Shown here: positions 23,906 through 32,668 of the stretch, piece by piece
Layout of the letters: each line of letters begins with the position of its first letter
Position numbering within the stretch: position 1 is the stretch's first letter
NCBI RefSeq assembly: GCF_900078305.2
Contig: NZ_LT546028.1
Coordinates: 1,186,570 to 1,250,569 of the forward strand
Direction: 5' to 3'
Origin: Corynebacterium bouchesdurhonense
GTDB lineage: Bacteria > Actinomycetota > Actinomycetes > Mycobacteriales > Mycobacteriaceae
DNA length: 64,000 bases
Program-made: the position numbers and the translations under genes
The notes under the pieces: generated by a model
What the model was told of the DNA's origin: nothing
Databases searched by the model: none
Seen by the model: the letters and a program-made list of their open reading frames with translations, nothing else

Positions 23906-25180
23906 GTGGATCCAAGCGAGATCGCCGCCATCGACGCGGCGCACATCTGGCACCCCTACGCCGAACCCGGCCAGTTTACGTACCCGGTCGCCTCCGCGAG
24001 CGGCGTGCGCTTGACGCTCTCTGACGGCACCGAGCTCATCGACGCCATGAGCTCCTGGTGGTCCGCCGTGCACGGGCACTCCAACCCGCGGCTGGTAGCG
24101 GCGGCGAAGGAGCAGATCGACCGCATGAGCCACGTCATGTTCGGCGGGCTCACCCACGAGCCCGCGGCGCTGCTCACCCGCCGCCTGCTCGAGCTGACCG
24201 GTGACGCGTTCAGCCAGGTCTTCTACTCGGATTCCGGCTCCGTGGCCGTGGAGGTGGCTATGAAGATGGCGCTGCAGTACGCGCGCGGCTGCGGCCACCC
24301 GGAGCGCACCCGCTTCCTCACGTGGCGCTCCGGCTACCACGGCGACACGTTCGCCACCATGAGTGTGTGCGACCCCGTCGGCGGCATGCACGCCATGTGG
24401 GGGCCGGCGCTTGCGCAGCAAATCTTCGCGCCCGCACCGCCGGTCATGGGGGCGCGGCCGAGCGAGCGCGAGGCGTACCTCGAGCAGTTCGCATTGCTTA
24501 TCGACGCCTCCGTCGCCGCCGTCATCATCGAGCCCGTAGTGCAAGGGGCCGGCGGCATGCGCTTCCACGACCCGCAGCTCGTCGCCGGGGTGCGCGACCT
24601 GTGCGCCGCGGCGGGGATCCCCCTGATCGCCGACGAGATCGCCACCGGCTTCGGGCGCTCCGGGCGGCTGTTCACCACCCTGGGCAACGGGGTAGTGCCG
24701 GACATCCTGTGCGTGGGCAAGGCGCTCACCGGCGGCTTCATGAGTCTCGCCGCAACCCTGGCCACCGAGGAGATCGCGCGCGGCATGCAGCCGGCGGCGC
24801 TGATGCACGGGCCCACGTTCATGGCCAACCCGCTCGCGTGCGCGGTGGCGGCGGAATCCCTGGCCATCATCGCCGAGGGTGGCTGGGAGCGCCAGGTCAA
24901 GGGCGTCGAGGCGGAGCTCGTCCGGGGCCTCGAGCCGTTGCGCGGCGCGCCGGGGGTTGCTGACGTGCGGGTGCTCGGCGCCATCGGCGTGGTGGAGATG
25001 GCGCGCGACGTGCCCATGCGCGCCGCCACCGAGGCGGCCATGGCCGAGGGCGTGTGGATCCGGCCCTTCGGCAGGCTGATCTACACCATGCCGCCGTACA
25101 TCTGCACCGCAGACGAGGTGGCGCAGATTTGCCGCGGCATCGCCGCCGCGGTGCGGGTGAGCGGGGAGGAGATCTCATGA
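23906..25180 (+). CDS. bioA: Adenosylmethionine-8-amino-7-oxononanoate aminotransferase
   Basis: A 424-residue class III aminotransferase making 7,8-diaminopelargonate for biotin. Diagnostic segments are IWHPYAEPGQF, SSWWSAVHGHSNPRL and FYSDSGSVAVEVAMKMALQY. The PLP region is LIADEIATGFGRSGRLF, and the Schiff-base lysine is in LCVGKALTGG. GTG 23906 with AAGGAGG five bases upstream is a better start than the GTG at 23879, which lies inside the operator. bioD overlaps its stop (ATGA). An iterated element with the extended GCATTG end is at 24491-24507. Confidence 0.95.
   Translation: MDPSEIAAIDAAHIWHPYAEPGQFTYPVASASGVRLTLSDGTELIDAMSSWWSAVHGHSNPRLVAAAKEQIDRMSHVMFGGLTHEPAALLTRRLLELTGDAFSQVFYSDSGSVAVEVAMKMALQYARGCGHPERTRFLTWRSGYHGDTFATMSVCDPVGGMHAMWGPALAQQIFAPAPPVMGARPSEREAYLEQFALLIDASVAAVIIEPVVQGAGGMRFHDPQLVAGVRDLCAAAGIPLIADEIATGFGRSGRLFTTLGNGVVPDILCVGKALTGGFMSLAATLATEEIARGMQPAALMHGPTFMANPLACAVAAESLAIIAEGGWERQVKGVEAELVRGLEPLRGAPGVADVRVLGAIGVVEMARDVPMRAATEAAMAEGVWIRPFGRLIYTMPPYICTADEVAQICRGIAAAVRVSGEEIS
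24491..24507. repeat. Extended 17-bp copy of the iterated element
   Basis: GCATTGCTTATCGACGC is the fullest form of the repeat in the window. The inverse of it recurs at 50908-50924 and 55252-55268. Here it encodes ALLIDA in bioA; in the other two genes the same peptide appears, although the proteins are unrelated. Confidence 0.8.
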
Positions 25181-25860
25181 TTATCGCAGTGACCGGCACA
25201 AACACGGACGTGGGCAAGACCGTCGCCACGGCCGCCATCGCCAGCGTGCTCGCGCGCCTCGGCGTGGACGTGGTGGCGGCGAAGCCCATTCAGACCGGCG
25301 AAGCGCCGGGCCAGGGCGATGCCTCCGCCGTGGCCAAACTGGCCGGCGTGCGCACGTTCGAGCGGTGGCGTTACCCAGAGCCGCTCGCGCCGAACCTGGC
25401 GGCGCGGCGGGCGGGGATAGAGACACCGCCGTTGGCTGAGGTCGTTGCGTGGGCCCGCGGGCTCGACGCACCGGGGCGGGTGGTGCTGCTCGAGGGCGCC
25501 GGCGGGCTGCTAGTCCGGCTGGCGGATGATTACACGCTCGTCGATATCGCACAGGCCGTCGACGCCCCGCTGGTAGTTGTCACCTCGCTGGGGCTCGGAA
25601 GCCTGAACCTAGCGGAGCTGACGTGCGTGCAGGCGCGCGCGGCGGGGTTAGAGGTGCTGGGGCTGATCGGTGGCAGCATGCCGGACGATCCGGATCTGCC
25701 CACGCGCCTGAACGTAGCGGAACTGCCCGCAGTCACCGGTGCGGAATACTTTGGCCACTTGCCCGCTGGGTGCGGGCGTCTCGATCCGGAGCGGTTCGCC
25801 GAGGTCGCCTGGGACGCGATCGGGGAAGCCGTGTCCGCGCGCGTAGGCTCGCGGGCATGA
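25177..25860 (+). CDS. bioD: Dethiobiotin synthetase
   Basis: A 227-residue P-loop enzyme closing the ureido ring of biotin. The P-loop is VTGTNTDVGKT, followed by AAKPIQTG, the LLEGAGGLLVRL segment, and VVVTSLGLGSLNLAEL with the nucleotide-sensing Asn region. Its ATG overlaps the bioA stop and its own stop overlaps the ATG of the patatin gene, so three genes are translationally coupled. No bioF, bioH, bioC or bioB is in the window. Confidence 0.95.
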   Translation: MIIAVTGTNTDVGKTVATAAIASVLARLGVDVVAAKPIQTGEAPGQGDASAVAKLAGVRTFERWRYPEPLAPNLAARRAGIETPPLAEVVAWARGLDAPGRVVLLEGAGGLLVRLADDYTLVDIAQAVDAPLVVVTSLGLGSLNLAELTCVQARAAGLEVLGLIGGSMPDDPDLPTRLNVAELPAVTGAEYFGHLPAGCGRLDPERFAEVAWDAIGEAVSARVGSRA

Positions 25861-26735
25861 TTGACGCCAGCGACACCGCCCTCATTTTCGAGGGCGGAGG
25901 CACCCGTAATTCCTACACCGCCCCCGTGGTGGAAAAGCTCATCACGGAGCACGTGCAATTCGGCTGGGTCGGCGGCATTTCTGCCGGTTCAGTGCACGCG
26001 CTCAACTTCGCCTCGCGCGACACGTGGCGCTCTGAAAACGCGTTCACCGAATTCGTGGGCAACCCCAAATTCGGCGGCTGGCGCTCCGTTGTGCGGGGCA
26101 AAGGCCTGATCAACGGCGAGTGGGCATACGAGCAATCCGAGGAGGTCTTGCCGTTTGACTTCGACGCGTTCGCCCGGACCACCGAGGAGGTCCACGTCGA
26201 GGCGGTGCGCGCCGACACGGGGGAGACGGTGGCGTTTAACCGCCACAACCTGCGCACCTTGGACGATGTGGCGCTTGCCGCCCGAACATCGTCGACGCTG
26301 CCGATTCTGATGAAAATGCGCGAGATCGACGGCGTGCCCTACGTCGACGGCGCTCTGGGCACGTCGGGCGGTTTGCTTATCGACGCCGCCCGCTCCGCTG
26401 GCTACACCCGTTTCGTTGCGGTGCTCACCCGCCCGCGCGATTACGTCAAGGGCCCGCAGAAGCGCGAGCGCGCCGTTCGCCGCATCCTGCGCAGCACCCC
26501 AAAAGTCGCCGACGCCATGGTGGCCCGGCCGGGTATTTATAACGCTGCCAAGCAGTCGCTTATCCAGGAAGCAGACGCCGGCAACGCGTACCTCTTCTTC
26601 CCCGATGCGATGGGGGTCGAATCCACCGAGCTCGACGCGGAGAAGCTGCGGGCCAATTACGCGGCCGGGCAGGCGCAGGTTGAGCGCGACTGGCCCGCCA
26701 TGCGCGAGTTCCTCACCCGCGACAGGCAGCGCTAA
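25857..26735 (+). CDS. Patatin-like phospholipase (YjjU type)
   Basis: A 292-residue patatin-fold serine hydrolase. The oxyanion loop is EGGGTRN, the nucleophile elbow is GISAGS, and the catalytic Asp is in VDGALG. The C-terminal part is of the YjjU type (a DUF6363-like segment ending QVERDWPAMREFL). It has no signal peptide, so it should act in the cytoplasm on acyl esters. ATGA overlap with bioD couples its translation to biotin synthesis, which is unusual and might mean a role in acyl supply; this is speculation. It ends overlapping the convergent prfC stop. Confidence 0.85.
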   Translation: MIDASDTALIFEGGGTRNSYTAPVVEKLITEHVQFGWVGGISAGSVHALNFASRDTWRSENAFTEFVGNPKFGGWRSVVRGKGLINGEWAYEQSEEVLPFDFDAFARTTEEVHVEAVRADTGETVAFNRHNLRTLDDVALAARTSSTLPILMKMREIDGVPYVDGALGTSGGLLIDAARSAGYTRFVAVLTRPRDYVKGPQKRERAVRRILRSTPKVADAMVARPGIYNAAKQSLIQEADAGNAYLFFPDAMGVESTELDAEKLRANYAAGQAQVERDWPAMREFLTRDRQR

Positions 26736-28363
26736 TCCGCGATGAGCGGCTCGATGGTCAACTCCGGGTGCTCCTTCTCCACGAAGGCGAGCTTCCACTT
26801 ATCGCCGAACAGGGCGATGAGCTCGCCGTCGGTGCGGGTGAAGATCTCCACGCCGCGCTGGCGGCCCAGCTCTGGCGCGGATTCCGCGTCGGTGCGCCGG
26901 GCCACGGTGTAGGGGATCGCCTCGGTGACGGTCTCCACGTTGTACTCCACGTCCAGGCGGGCCTGCATGACTTCGAACTGCATCGGGCCCACGGCCGCCA
27001 TCACCGGGGCGGCGTCGCCGCGGGCGTCGTTGCGCAGGATCTGCACCACGCCCTCGGCGTCCAGCTGCTCTAGCCCCTTGCGGAACTGCTTGTACTTGCC
27101 CAGCGATTTCGCCCGCAGCGTGCGAAAGTGCTCGGGCGCGAACTGCGGCATGGGCGGGTACTGCACCTTGCGGCCGGCGTAGATCGTGTCGCCCGGCGCG
27201 AGCGCGCCGGCGTTGACGAGGCCGATGATGTCGCCCGGGAACGCCGTCTCCACCGTGTCGCGCGAGCGGCCGAACACCGTGAGCGCATACTTGGTGGAGA
27301 AGGTGCGGCCGGACTGGGCGTGAGTGACTTGCATGCCGCGGTCGAACTCGCCGGAGACCACGCGCATGAACGCCAGCGTGTCGCGGTGGTTGCGGTCCAT
27401 GCCGGCCTGGACCTTGAACACGATGCCGGAGAACTCGTCGTCCACGCCGCGGGACGTGTCCATCGCCGTGGCGGAGACCTGAACCGCCTTCTCGTCCGCG
27501 TCGCGCCCCTCCGGCGCCGGCGCAATCGCGCACAGGGTGTCCAGGATCTGGTGCACACCGAAGTTCAGCATCGCCGAGGCGAAGATGATGGGGGAGGTGA
27601 TGCACTGCTCGAAGAGTTGTTGGTCGTGCAGGGCTCCGTCTTCAAGCAACAGCTCCGCCTCTTCTACGGCGGTGTCCCACACCTCCCCCTCGCGCTCCGC
27701 GGCGGCGGCAGGGGAGAAGTGCTCCTCCGGCGCGATGGTGGAGCCACCGGCGGTGCGGGTGAAGTGGATGTACTCGTCGATCTCCCCGCCGGCGCCCACG
27801 TGTGCGAGGCCGCGGAAATCGCCCGCTTCACCCACAGGCCAGTACAGCGGGGTGGGCTGCAGGTCGATCTCGGTGACGATCTCGTCCACCAGCTCCAGCG
27901 GCTCGCGGCCCACGCGGTCCCACTTGTTAATCACGGTGACAATCGGCAGCCCGCGCGCCTTGCACACGCGGAACAACTTCAGCGTCTGCGGCTCGAGGCC
28001 CTTCGCGGCGTCAATGAGCATCACGGCCGCGTCCACGGCGGAGAGCACGCGGTAGGTGTCCTCGGAGAAGTCCGCGTGGCCCGGGGTGTCCACCAGGTTG
28101 ATCACGTAGGGCTCGCCCTCGTGGCCCTCGGGAGCGTACTCGAACTGCAGGGCGGAGGAGGCGATGGAGATGCCGCGGTCCTTCTCCATATCCATCCAGT
28201 CCGACACCGTGGACTTGCGGCTGCCCTTGCCGTGCACCGCGCCGGCCTCCGAGATCACGTGCGCGTGCAGCGCCAACGCCTCGGTGAGCGTGGACTTACC
28301 GGCGTCCGGGTGGGCGATGACGGCGAAGGTGCGGCGGCGGGCGGCCTCGGCGGTGGTGCTCAT
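26732..28363 (-). CDS. prfC: Peptide chain release factor 3
   Basis: A 543-residue translational GTPase that recycles RF1/RF2. G1 is AHPDAGKST, the switch I region is KSTVSDWMDMEKDRGISI, G3 is DTPGHADF and G4 is NKWDR. The following beta-barrel and C-terminal domain (GPMQFEVMQARLDVEYNVE) are RF3-specific and differ from EF-G. ATG 28363; the gene upstream in the same direction ends 18 bases before it. Confidence 0.96.
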   Translation of the reverse strand: MSTTAEAARRRTFAVIAHPDAGKSTLTEALALHAHVISEAGAVHGKGSRKSTVSDWMDMEKDRGISIASSALQFEYAPEGHEGEPYVINLVDTPGHADFSEDTYRVLSAVDAAVMLIDAAKGLEPQTLKLFRVCKARGLPIVTVINKWDRVGREPLELVDEIVTEIDLQPTPLYWPVGEAGDFRGLAHVGAGGEIDEYIHFTRTAGGSTIAPEEHFSPAAAAEREGEVWDTAVEEAELLLEDGALHDQQLFEQCITSPIIFASAMLNFGVHQILDTLCAIAPAPEGRDADEKAVQVSATAMDTSRGVDDEFSGIVFKVQAGMDRNHRDTLAFMRVVSGEFDRGMQVTHAQSGRTFSTKYALTVFGRSRDTVETAFPGDIIGLVNAGALAPGDTIYAGRKVQYPPMPQFAPEHFRTLRAKSLGKYKQFRKGLEQLDAEGVVQILRNDARGDAAPVMAAVGPMQFEVMQARLDVEYNVETVTEAIPYTVARRTDAESAPELGRQRGVEIFTRTDGELIALFGDKWKLAFVEKEHPELTIEPLIAD

Positions 28364-28381
28364 GGCGGTTTAGCGTAGTTG

Positions 28382-29668
28382 TTACAGGTGGAGGTGGGAA
28401 AATGCGCCGAGTTCGGAGCCACCGGCTCGGGCGATTGCGTGTGACCGGGCGGGCTTAGTCGGGCCTAGGTTGGTGGGGCCAATTCGAAGTCCGGTCCCTT
28501 TCACCGCGCCGGTTGCGGGGACCACAGCCCCCGGGACGGTGGCGTGCAGTTCGACGAGCGCGGCTTGGACGAGTGCCACAGCTTTCGCCGCGTCTTCATC
28601 GGATTTGGTGGTGAACGCCTGAAGCACAACCTCGTGGGGGAGGAGCGCGTCGTGCTCGCTGACGATTCCTTCGGGCATGCGCACCCACGCGAATCCTCCG
28701 CATTGCACGGGGAAGCGCTGAGGCGGCGGTACCAAGCGCCCGGTCGGCTCGGTGTCGAGCGGGGCCTGCCGACCGAAGCCCAGCACTACATCGTCCACGT
28801 ACTCGATGACCTCCGCCGGAATCTCAGCTACCCGGAAGAAGAGGTAATGCCCGTGGAGCGGATTAATGACGCCGAGCTCGGCGAACTGCTCGAAGCGCTG
28901 CCTGGGCACTGTTCCCTCGGAATTGCTGGAGTGCAAACCCATCCTCCAGTACATGAGCAGCTGCAGTTGCCACCGTGCTTCAAACCCGGGTTGTAGCGAG
29001 CACTTCAGATCGATCAGGTGTTTGGCGGTAGCGAAATCAAATTCGCCCATCGCAATGCTTCGTGGTGTGTGTGCCACGAGCTCGGTATGCGCATCCGTGA
29101 CCGGAAGGCCGCGCGCCCGAAGGAGCCGGAGTGTAACCCAGGTGGTGGCGTTGATGAAGCTTGCGTGGTACTCGCCGAGAGACCTCGCCCATTCCACCTG
29201 CTCGTGATCAACGCCGCCTCGGCGGTGTTGCTCCAGCGCGGCGACCTCGGCGATGAGACGGACCGACTCCTCTGTGAGGAAGAAGTCTTTGCGCTCGAAA
29301 TAGACTCACTTCTTTGCGATGGCCGGCGCCCGCGTGCTCATCGCGGATTCAAGTTCCCGGCGGTCACGGCTGGGAATTGCCAGTTCCGCAGGAAGGTCGT
29401 CGAGGAACGACAGGTACGGGGCTATGCCAAGCGGTGCGCCGCCGTTGGCCCCGGGACGGCACAGCTCCAGCCGGGTGGCAAGCTCGATTGTCTGCCCCGC
29501 CCACCGCAACGGCCACCCGCGAAACTCGTTGACCTGATCCTTGGAAAGCAACGGGGCCGGCAGCTCGGAGCAATGAAACGGGATAGTGCGGAGGAGCCGG
29601 TTGCACTCCTCGTTCTCCTCCAATTGTCGAATCCGGTTGCTCACCGAAACGCGGGGTTTCGCCATCAT
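28382..29668 (-). pseudogene. PD-(D/E)XK-like nuclease-type protein split by a stop codon
   Basis: Two open stretches in one frame are separated by a single TGA (29306-29308). They are an N-terminal part from ATG 29668 (MMAKPRVSVSN...; about 120 residues) and a C-terminal part down to 28382. The 36 codons after the stop still read as ordinary protein (VYFERKDFFLTEESVRLIAEV...), so one gene was probably interrupted. The C-terminal part contains MGEFDF, then HLIDLKC and WQLQLLMYW, the Asp-x-Lys plus Gln pattern of the PD-(D/E)XK nuclease fold. GC content is visibly lower than in its neighbours, which fits acquired DNA. The alternative is two separate genes, the second starting at GTG 29197. Confidence 0.5.
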
Positions 29669-29807
29669 GCAGTACCAATCCTTCGGACGTGCGATGTTCG
29701 CCGCAGGGGCGATGCACCAATGTAGAACAGTTTCACGGCCTCTGCGCCGCGTGCGGGTTTCCGGGCTGGGGGAGCGCGAGTTGCCCGCATCGCTACGCTT
29801 GGGTGGC

Positions 29808-30359
29808 ATGGCAACAAATCCCAAGAAAATCGGCATCATCCTCGGATCCGTCCGCGAGGGCCGCGCAGGCGAGCAGATCGCTAGCTGGGTGCTCCAGCGC
29901 GCGGAGGCCCGTGGCACCCACGACTACCAGCTGCTGGACCTCGCGGAGTTCGACGTCCCCCACCTCGTCGCCGTCACCCCGCCCGGCGCGGCCCAGAAGC
30001 AGTACGCGGACGAGGCCGTGACCCGCTGGTCGCAGGCGGTGGACGCGTGCGACGGCTTCATCTTTGTCACGCCCGAGTACAACCACTCGGTACCCGGCAC
30101 CATGAAGAACGCCTTCGACTCGCTCGGCCCGGAGTGGATGCGCAAGCCCGTCGCGTTCGTCGGCTACGGCTTCGATTCCGCGATCCGCGCCGTGGAGCAC
30201 TGGCGCGTGATCGTGGCCAACTTCTCCATGTTCGATGTGCGCAATCAGGTCGCGCTTTCGCTTGTCGACGACTTGGAGGACAACGCCTTCAACCCCCGCG
30301 AGCAGAAGTCGAAGGACCTCGACCGCGTGCTGGGTGACTTGGAGGGCGAACTGGCGTAG
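29808..30359 (+). CDS. NADPH-dependent FMN reductase family protein
   Basis: A 183-residue flavodoxin-like reductase. The FMN phosphate loop is GIILGSVREGRAG, the isoalloxazine contact is VTPEYNHSVPGTMKNAFDSL, and VAFVGYGFDSAIRAVEH completes the fold. Members reduce FMN, quinones or azo compounds. The ATG at 29808 is preceded by TTGGGTGGC, a weak ribosome site. An iterated motif variant at 30260-30271 encodes SLVDD. Confidence 0.9.
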   Translation: MATNPKKIGIILGSVREGRAGEQIASWVLQRAEARGTHDYQLLDLAEFDVPHLVAVTPPGAAQKQYADEAVTRWSQAVDACDGFIFVTPEYNHSVPGTMKNAFDSLGPEWMRKPVAFVGYGFDSAIRAVEHWRVIVANFSMFDVRNQVALSLVDDLEDNAFNPREQKSKDLDRVLGDLEGELA

Positions 30360-30385
30360 GCGCCCACGCGGTGCCTACTCGGCTC

Positions 30386-30961
30386 CTACTTGGCGTGGAC
30401 CACATTCTGCGCCCGCGCCACCCCGCCCGCAACAATGAGGCGCACGGCCTCGGCAGCCAGCTCGATCTGGCCGTCGAGGTCCGGGTTCTCCCCGGAAACG
30501 TCGGCAAGCACCCAGTCCGGCACGGCCGTGCCCTTCGGCGGGCGCCCGATGCCGACGCGCACCCGTGGGTAGTCCCTAGTGCCCAGGTGCTGGGTGACCG
30601 ACTTCAGCCCGTTGTGCCCGTTCTCGTTCCCGCCCAGCTTTACGCGCACCGTGCCGGCGGGTAAGTCCAGCTCGTCGTGGACGACAATGACCCGCTCCGG
30701 TGCAAGCCCCAACGAGCGCGCAGCAGGCGCGACCGCCTCGCCCGAGGTATTCATGAACGTGCCCGGCTTCAAAAGGCGCGCCCCGTCGACACCGCCCGTG
30801 CGCTCCAGCTCGTCGAGCACCAGGTATCCCACGTTGTGGCGATTGCCCGCGTACTTCGCGCCCGGGTTGCCCAGGCCGACCACGAGCCACTGCGCGGGCT
30901 CGGCGGGCCCGGCGGGTTCGGCGCGGCGAAAGAGACCATTGAGGAGAGCAAACACGCCCAT
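30386..30961 (-). CDS. pth: Peptidyl-tRNA hydrolase, first copy
   Basis: A 191-residue Pth family enzyme that frees tRNA from peptidyl-tRNA. It shows WLVVGLGNPGAKYAGNRHNVGY with the catalytic His, LLKPGTFMNTSGEAV, VVHDELDLPAG and GNENGHNGLKSV. The ATG at 30961 faces the GTG of the nitronate monooxygenase with nine bases between, so at least one of the two genes is likely to have a leaderless transcript. A second Pth gene lies 1 kb away; two copies next to rplY are typical of corynebacteria. Confidence 0.93.
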   Translation of the reverse strand: MGVFALLNGLFRRAEPAGPAEPAQWLVVGLGNPGAKYAGNRHNVGYLVLDELERTGGVDGARLLKPGTFMNTSGEAVAPAARSLGLAPERVIVVHDELDLPAGTVRVKLGGNENGHNGLKSVTQHLGTRDYPRVRVGIGRPPKGTAVPDWVLADVSGENPDLDGQIELAAEAVRLIVAGGVARAQNVVHAK

Positions 30962-30970
30962 AATGTACCC

Positions 30971-31906
30971 GTGAATATTGCAGATCTGCCCCGCGTTGTC
31001 GCCGCGCCGATGGCCGGCGGCCCGTCTACCCCCGCCCTGGTCAACGCAGTCGGCTTCGGCTTCCTCGCGCTCGGCACGTGCACACCCGCGCAGGCGCGGG
31101 AGTGGCTGGCCCAATGCGAGGCCCCGTTCGGCGCCAACCTGTTCATGCCGCAGGCCGAGCAGCTTCGCGAGGAGGCGTCGGCGGTGGCGGCGCGGCTCGG
31201 CGCGGACGTCCCCCAGGTTGACCTGAGCTGGGGCTTCGGCGAGAAGTTCGCCGCCGTTATCGAGGCGGCGCCCGCGATCGTGTCGTCCACGTTCGGATGC
31301 TTCACCGCCGAGCAGATCGGCCTGCTCCACGCCGCGGGCTCGCAGGCCTGGTGCACCGTGGCCGGTGAGCGCGATGCCCGGGAGGCCGCGCGCCGGGGCG
31401 TCGACGGCCTGGTGGTGCAGGGCCCGCTCGCGGGCGGGCACCGCGGCACGTGGACGGTGGCGGAGGAGCCGGGCGCGGAAGCCCTCGACGAGCTCCTGGA
31501 GCGGGTGGTCCCGCTCGGGCTGCCGATCATCGCCGCCGGCGGGGCGCGCAGCGCCGGCGACGTGGCGCGGCTGCTCGGCCGCGGCGCGCAAAGCGTGGCG
31601 TGCGGCACCGCCTTCCTGCTTGCGGAGGAGGCCGGGACGTCCGAAGCCAACCGTGAGCTGCTTCGCTCGGGCCGCGCATCGGTTCTCAGCCGCGCCTTCT
31701 CCGGGCGCTGGGCGCGCGGGCTGGAGACGGAGTTCACCCGCGCGCACCCGGACCTGCCGCCGGTATACCCGTACCTGCGGCCGCTCACGCAGGAAAACGA
31801 GTACTGCCTAGTAGGTGCGGAACGCGGCGACTTGGCGGCGGCGCCGGCTGCGGCTATCGAGGCGTCGCTAACGCCGGCGCCAACACCGGAGATACAACAA
31901 GTATGA
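30971..31906 (+). CDS. Nitronate monooxygenase family protein
   Basis: A 311-residue FMN TIM-barrel enzyme (2-nitropropane dioxygenase type). It has AAPMAGGPSTPALVNAV at the N terminus, VSSTFGCFT, the QGPLAGGHRG segment with the catalytic-type His, and the FMN phosphate site IAAGGARSAGDVARLLGRGAQ. It oxidises alkyl nitronates, including the toxin propionate-3-nitronate. GTG 30971 lies only nine bases from the divergent pth start; a TAATGT box at 30961-30966 fits a leaderless transcript. Confidence 0.88.
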   Translation: MNIADLPRVVAAPMAGGPSTPALVNAVGFGFLALGTCTPAQAREWLAQCEAPFGANLFMPQAEQLREEASAVAARLGADVPQVDLSWGFGEKFAAVIEAAPAIVSSTFGCFTAEQIGLLHAAGSQAWCTVAGERDAREAARRGVDGLVVQGPLAGGHRGTWTVAEEPGAEALDELLERVVPLGLPIIAAGGARSAGDVARLLGRGAQSVACGTAFLLAEEAGTSEANRELLRSGRASVLSRAFSGRWARGLETEFTRAHPDLPPVYPYLRPLTQENEYCLVGAERGDLAAAPAAAIEASLTPAPTPEIQQV

Positions 31907-32001
31907 AGACGCGCAAAACTATCCTCGCAGCAGCTCGCGCTCTCCGGCCGCGGTCCGGCCGGGTTCGCGGCCCGACACGCCTGACGTGCCTCACGCGCGC
32001 G

Positions 32002-32586
32002 CTACCCAGCGACAGCCGCGATGATGGCGTCGGCGGCGTCCGCGGCGGCGATGGAGAGGTCCACCTGCTCCCTGGAGGAAAAGGGCTTGAGCACGTAGTC
32101 AGCGGGCGCCATGCGCCCGGGCGGGCGGCCGATGCCCACGGCAACCTTGTTGTACGCGGCCCCGCCGAGGGACTTCGTCACCGACTTCAGCCCGTTGTGC
32201 CCGTGGTCTCCGCCTCCCGCGCGCAGCTTCACCTCGCCCGGTTGCAGGTCCAGCTCGTCGTGCACCACGTACAGGTCCGCTGGTGACACCCCGAAGTAGT
32301 CCGCTAGCGCCTTGACCGGCCCTCCAGAGAGGTTCATAAACGCGCGGGTGCGCGCCAGCACCACCTGGCGCCCGGGGACGAGGCGGCCCGCCGCCAACTC
32401 CGCCACCTCGGTGTTCGTGCGCTTGTGGTGGCTCAGCTGCGCCGGGACGGGCGTGGCGCGGCCGAGCAGCTCCCCCACCACGGCCACGCCCGCGTTGTGG
32501 CGGGTGGCCTCGTACTGGGGGCCGGGGTTGCCCAGGCCGACAACCAGGACGGGGGATGCTGAATTCACGGTGTTCACGGAGTTCAC
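32002..32586 (-). CDS. pth: Peptidyl-tRNA hydrolase, second copy
   Basis: A 194-residue Pth paralogue: VLVVGLGNPGPQYEATRHNAGV, ARTRAFMNLSGGPV, YVVHDELDLQPGEV, GGGDHGHNGLKSVTKSLGG. All catalytic positions (His, Asn, Asp) are kept. GTG start at 32586. It lies downstream of rplY on the same strand, separated by a hairpin terminator. The 95 bases between it and the convergent nitronate monooxygenase hold GC-rich inverted stretches with no T-run. Confidence 0.93.
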   Translation of the reverse strand: MNSVNTVNSASPVLVVGLGNPGPQYEATRHNAGVAVVGELLGRATPVPAQLSHHKRTNTEVAELAAGRLVPGRQVVLARTRAFMNLSGGPVKALADYFGVSPADLYVVHDELDLQPGEVKLRAGGGDHGHNGLKSVTKSLGGAAYNKVAVGIGRPPGRMAPADYVLKPFSSREQVDLSIAAADAADAIIAAVAG

Positions 32587-32617
32587 GGGATCTGGACGCT
32601 ACCAGATACCGGGCGCG

Positions 32618-32652
32618 GAAAACGGCCGGGGGAGCGCCTCCCACCGGCCGTC
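32618..32652 (-). terminator. Rho-independent terminator after rplY
   Basis: Reading leftwards, ACGGCCGG and GGGAG pair with CTCCC and CCGGCCGT around a three-base loop, followed by TTTTCC. It lies 17 bases after the rplY stop. The base of the stem is shared with an iterated 12-mer at 32648-32659. Confidence 0.75.
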
Positions 32653-32659
32653 GACAAGC
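32648..32659. repeat. Intergenic copy of the iterated 12-mer
   Basis: CCGTCGACAAGC, followed by GAAATGC, lies wholly between the rplY stop and its terminator. As a non-coding copy it is strong evidence that the repeat is selected as DNA rather than as peptide. Its placement in a terminator stem recalls uptake sequences of Neisseria and Pasteurellaceae. Confidence 0.75.
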
Positions 32660-32668
32660 GAAATGCTC

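Noticed and set aside
28382..29668. Selenocysteine readthrough of the in-frame TGA
   Set aside because: There is no visible selenocysteine insertion element or selenoprotein context, and the family reading does not place Cys there. A nonsense change or sequencing error is simpler.
31907..32001. Terminator between the nitronate monooxygenase and pth2
   Set aside because: There are GC-rich inverted stretches but no convincing stem with a T-run on either strand.
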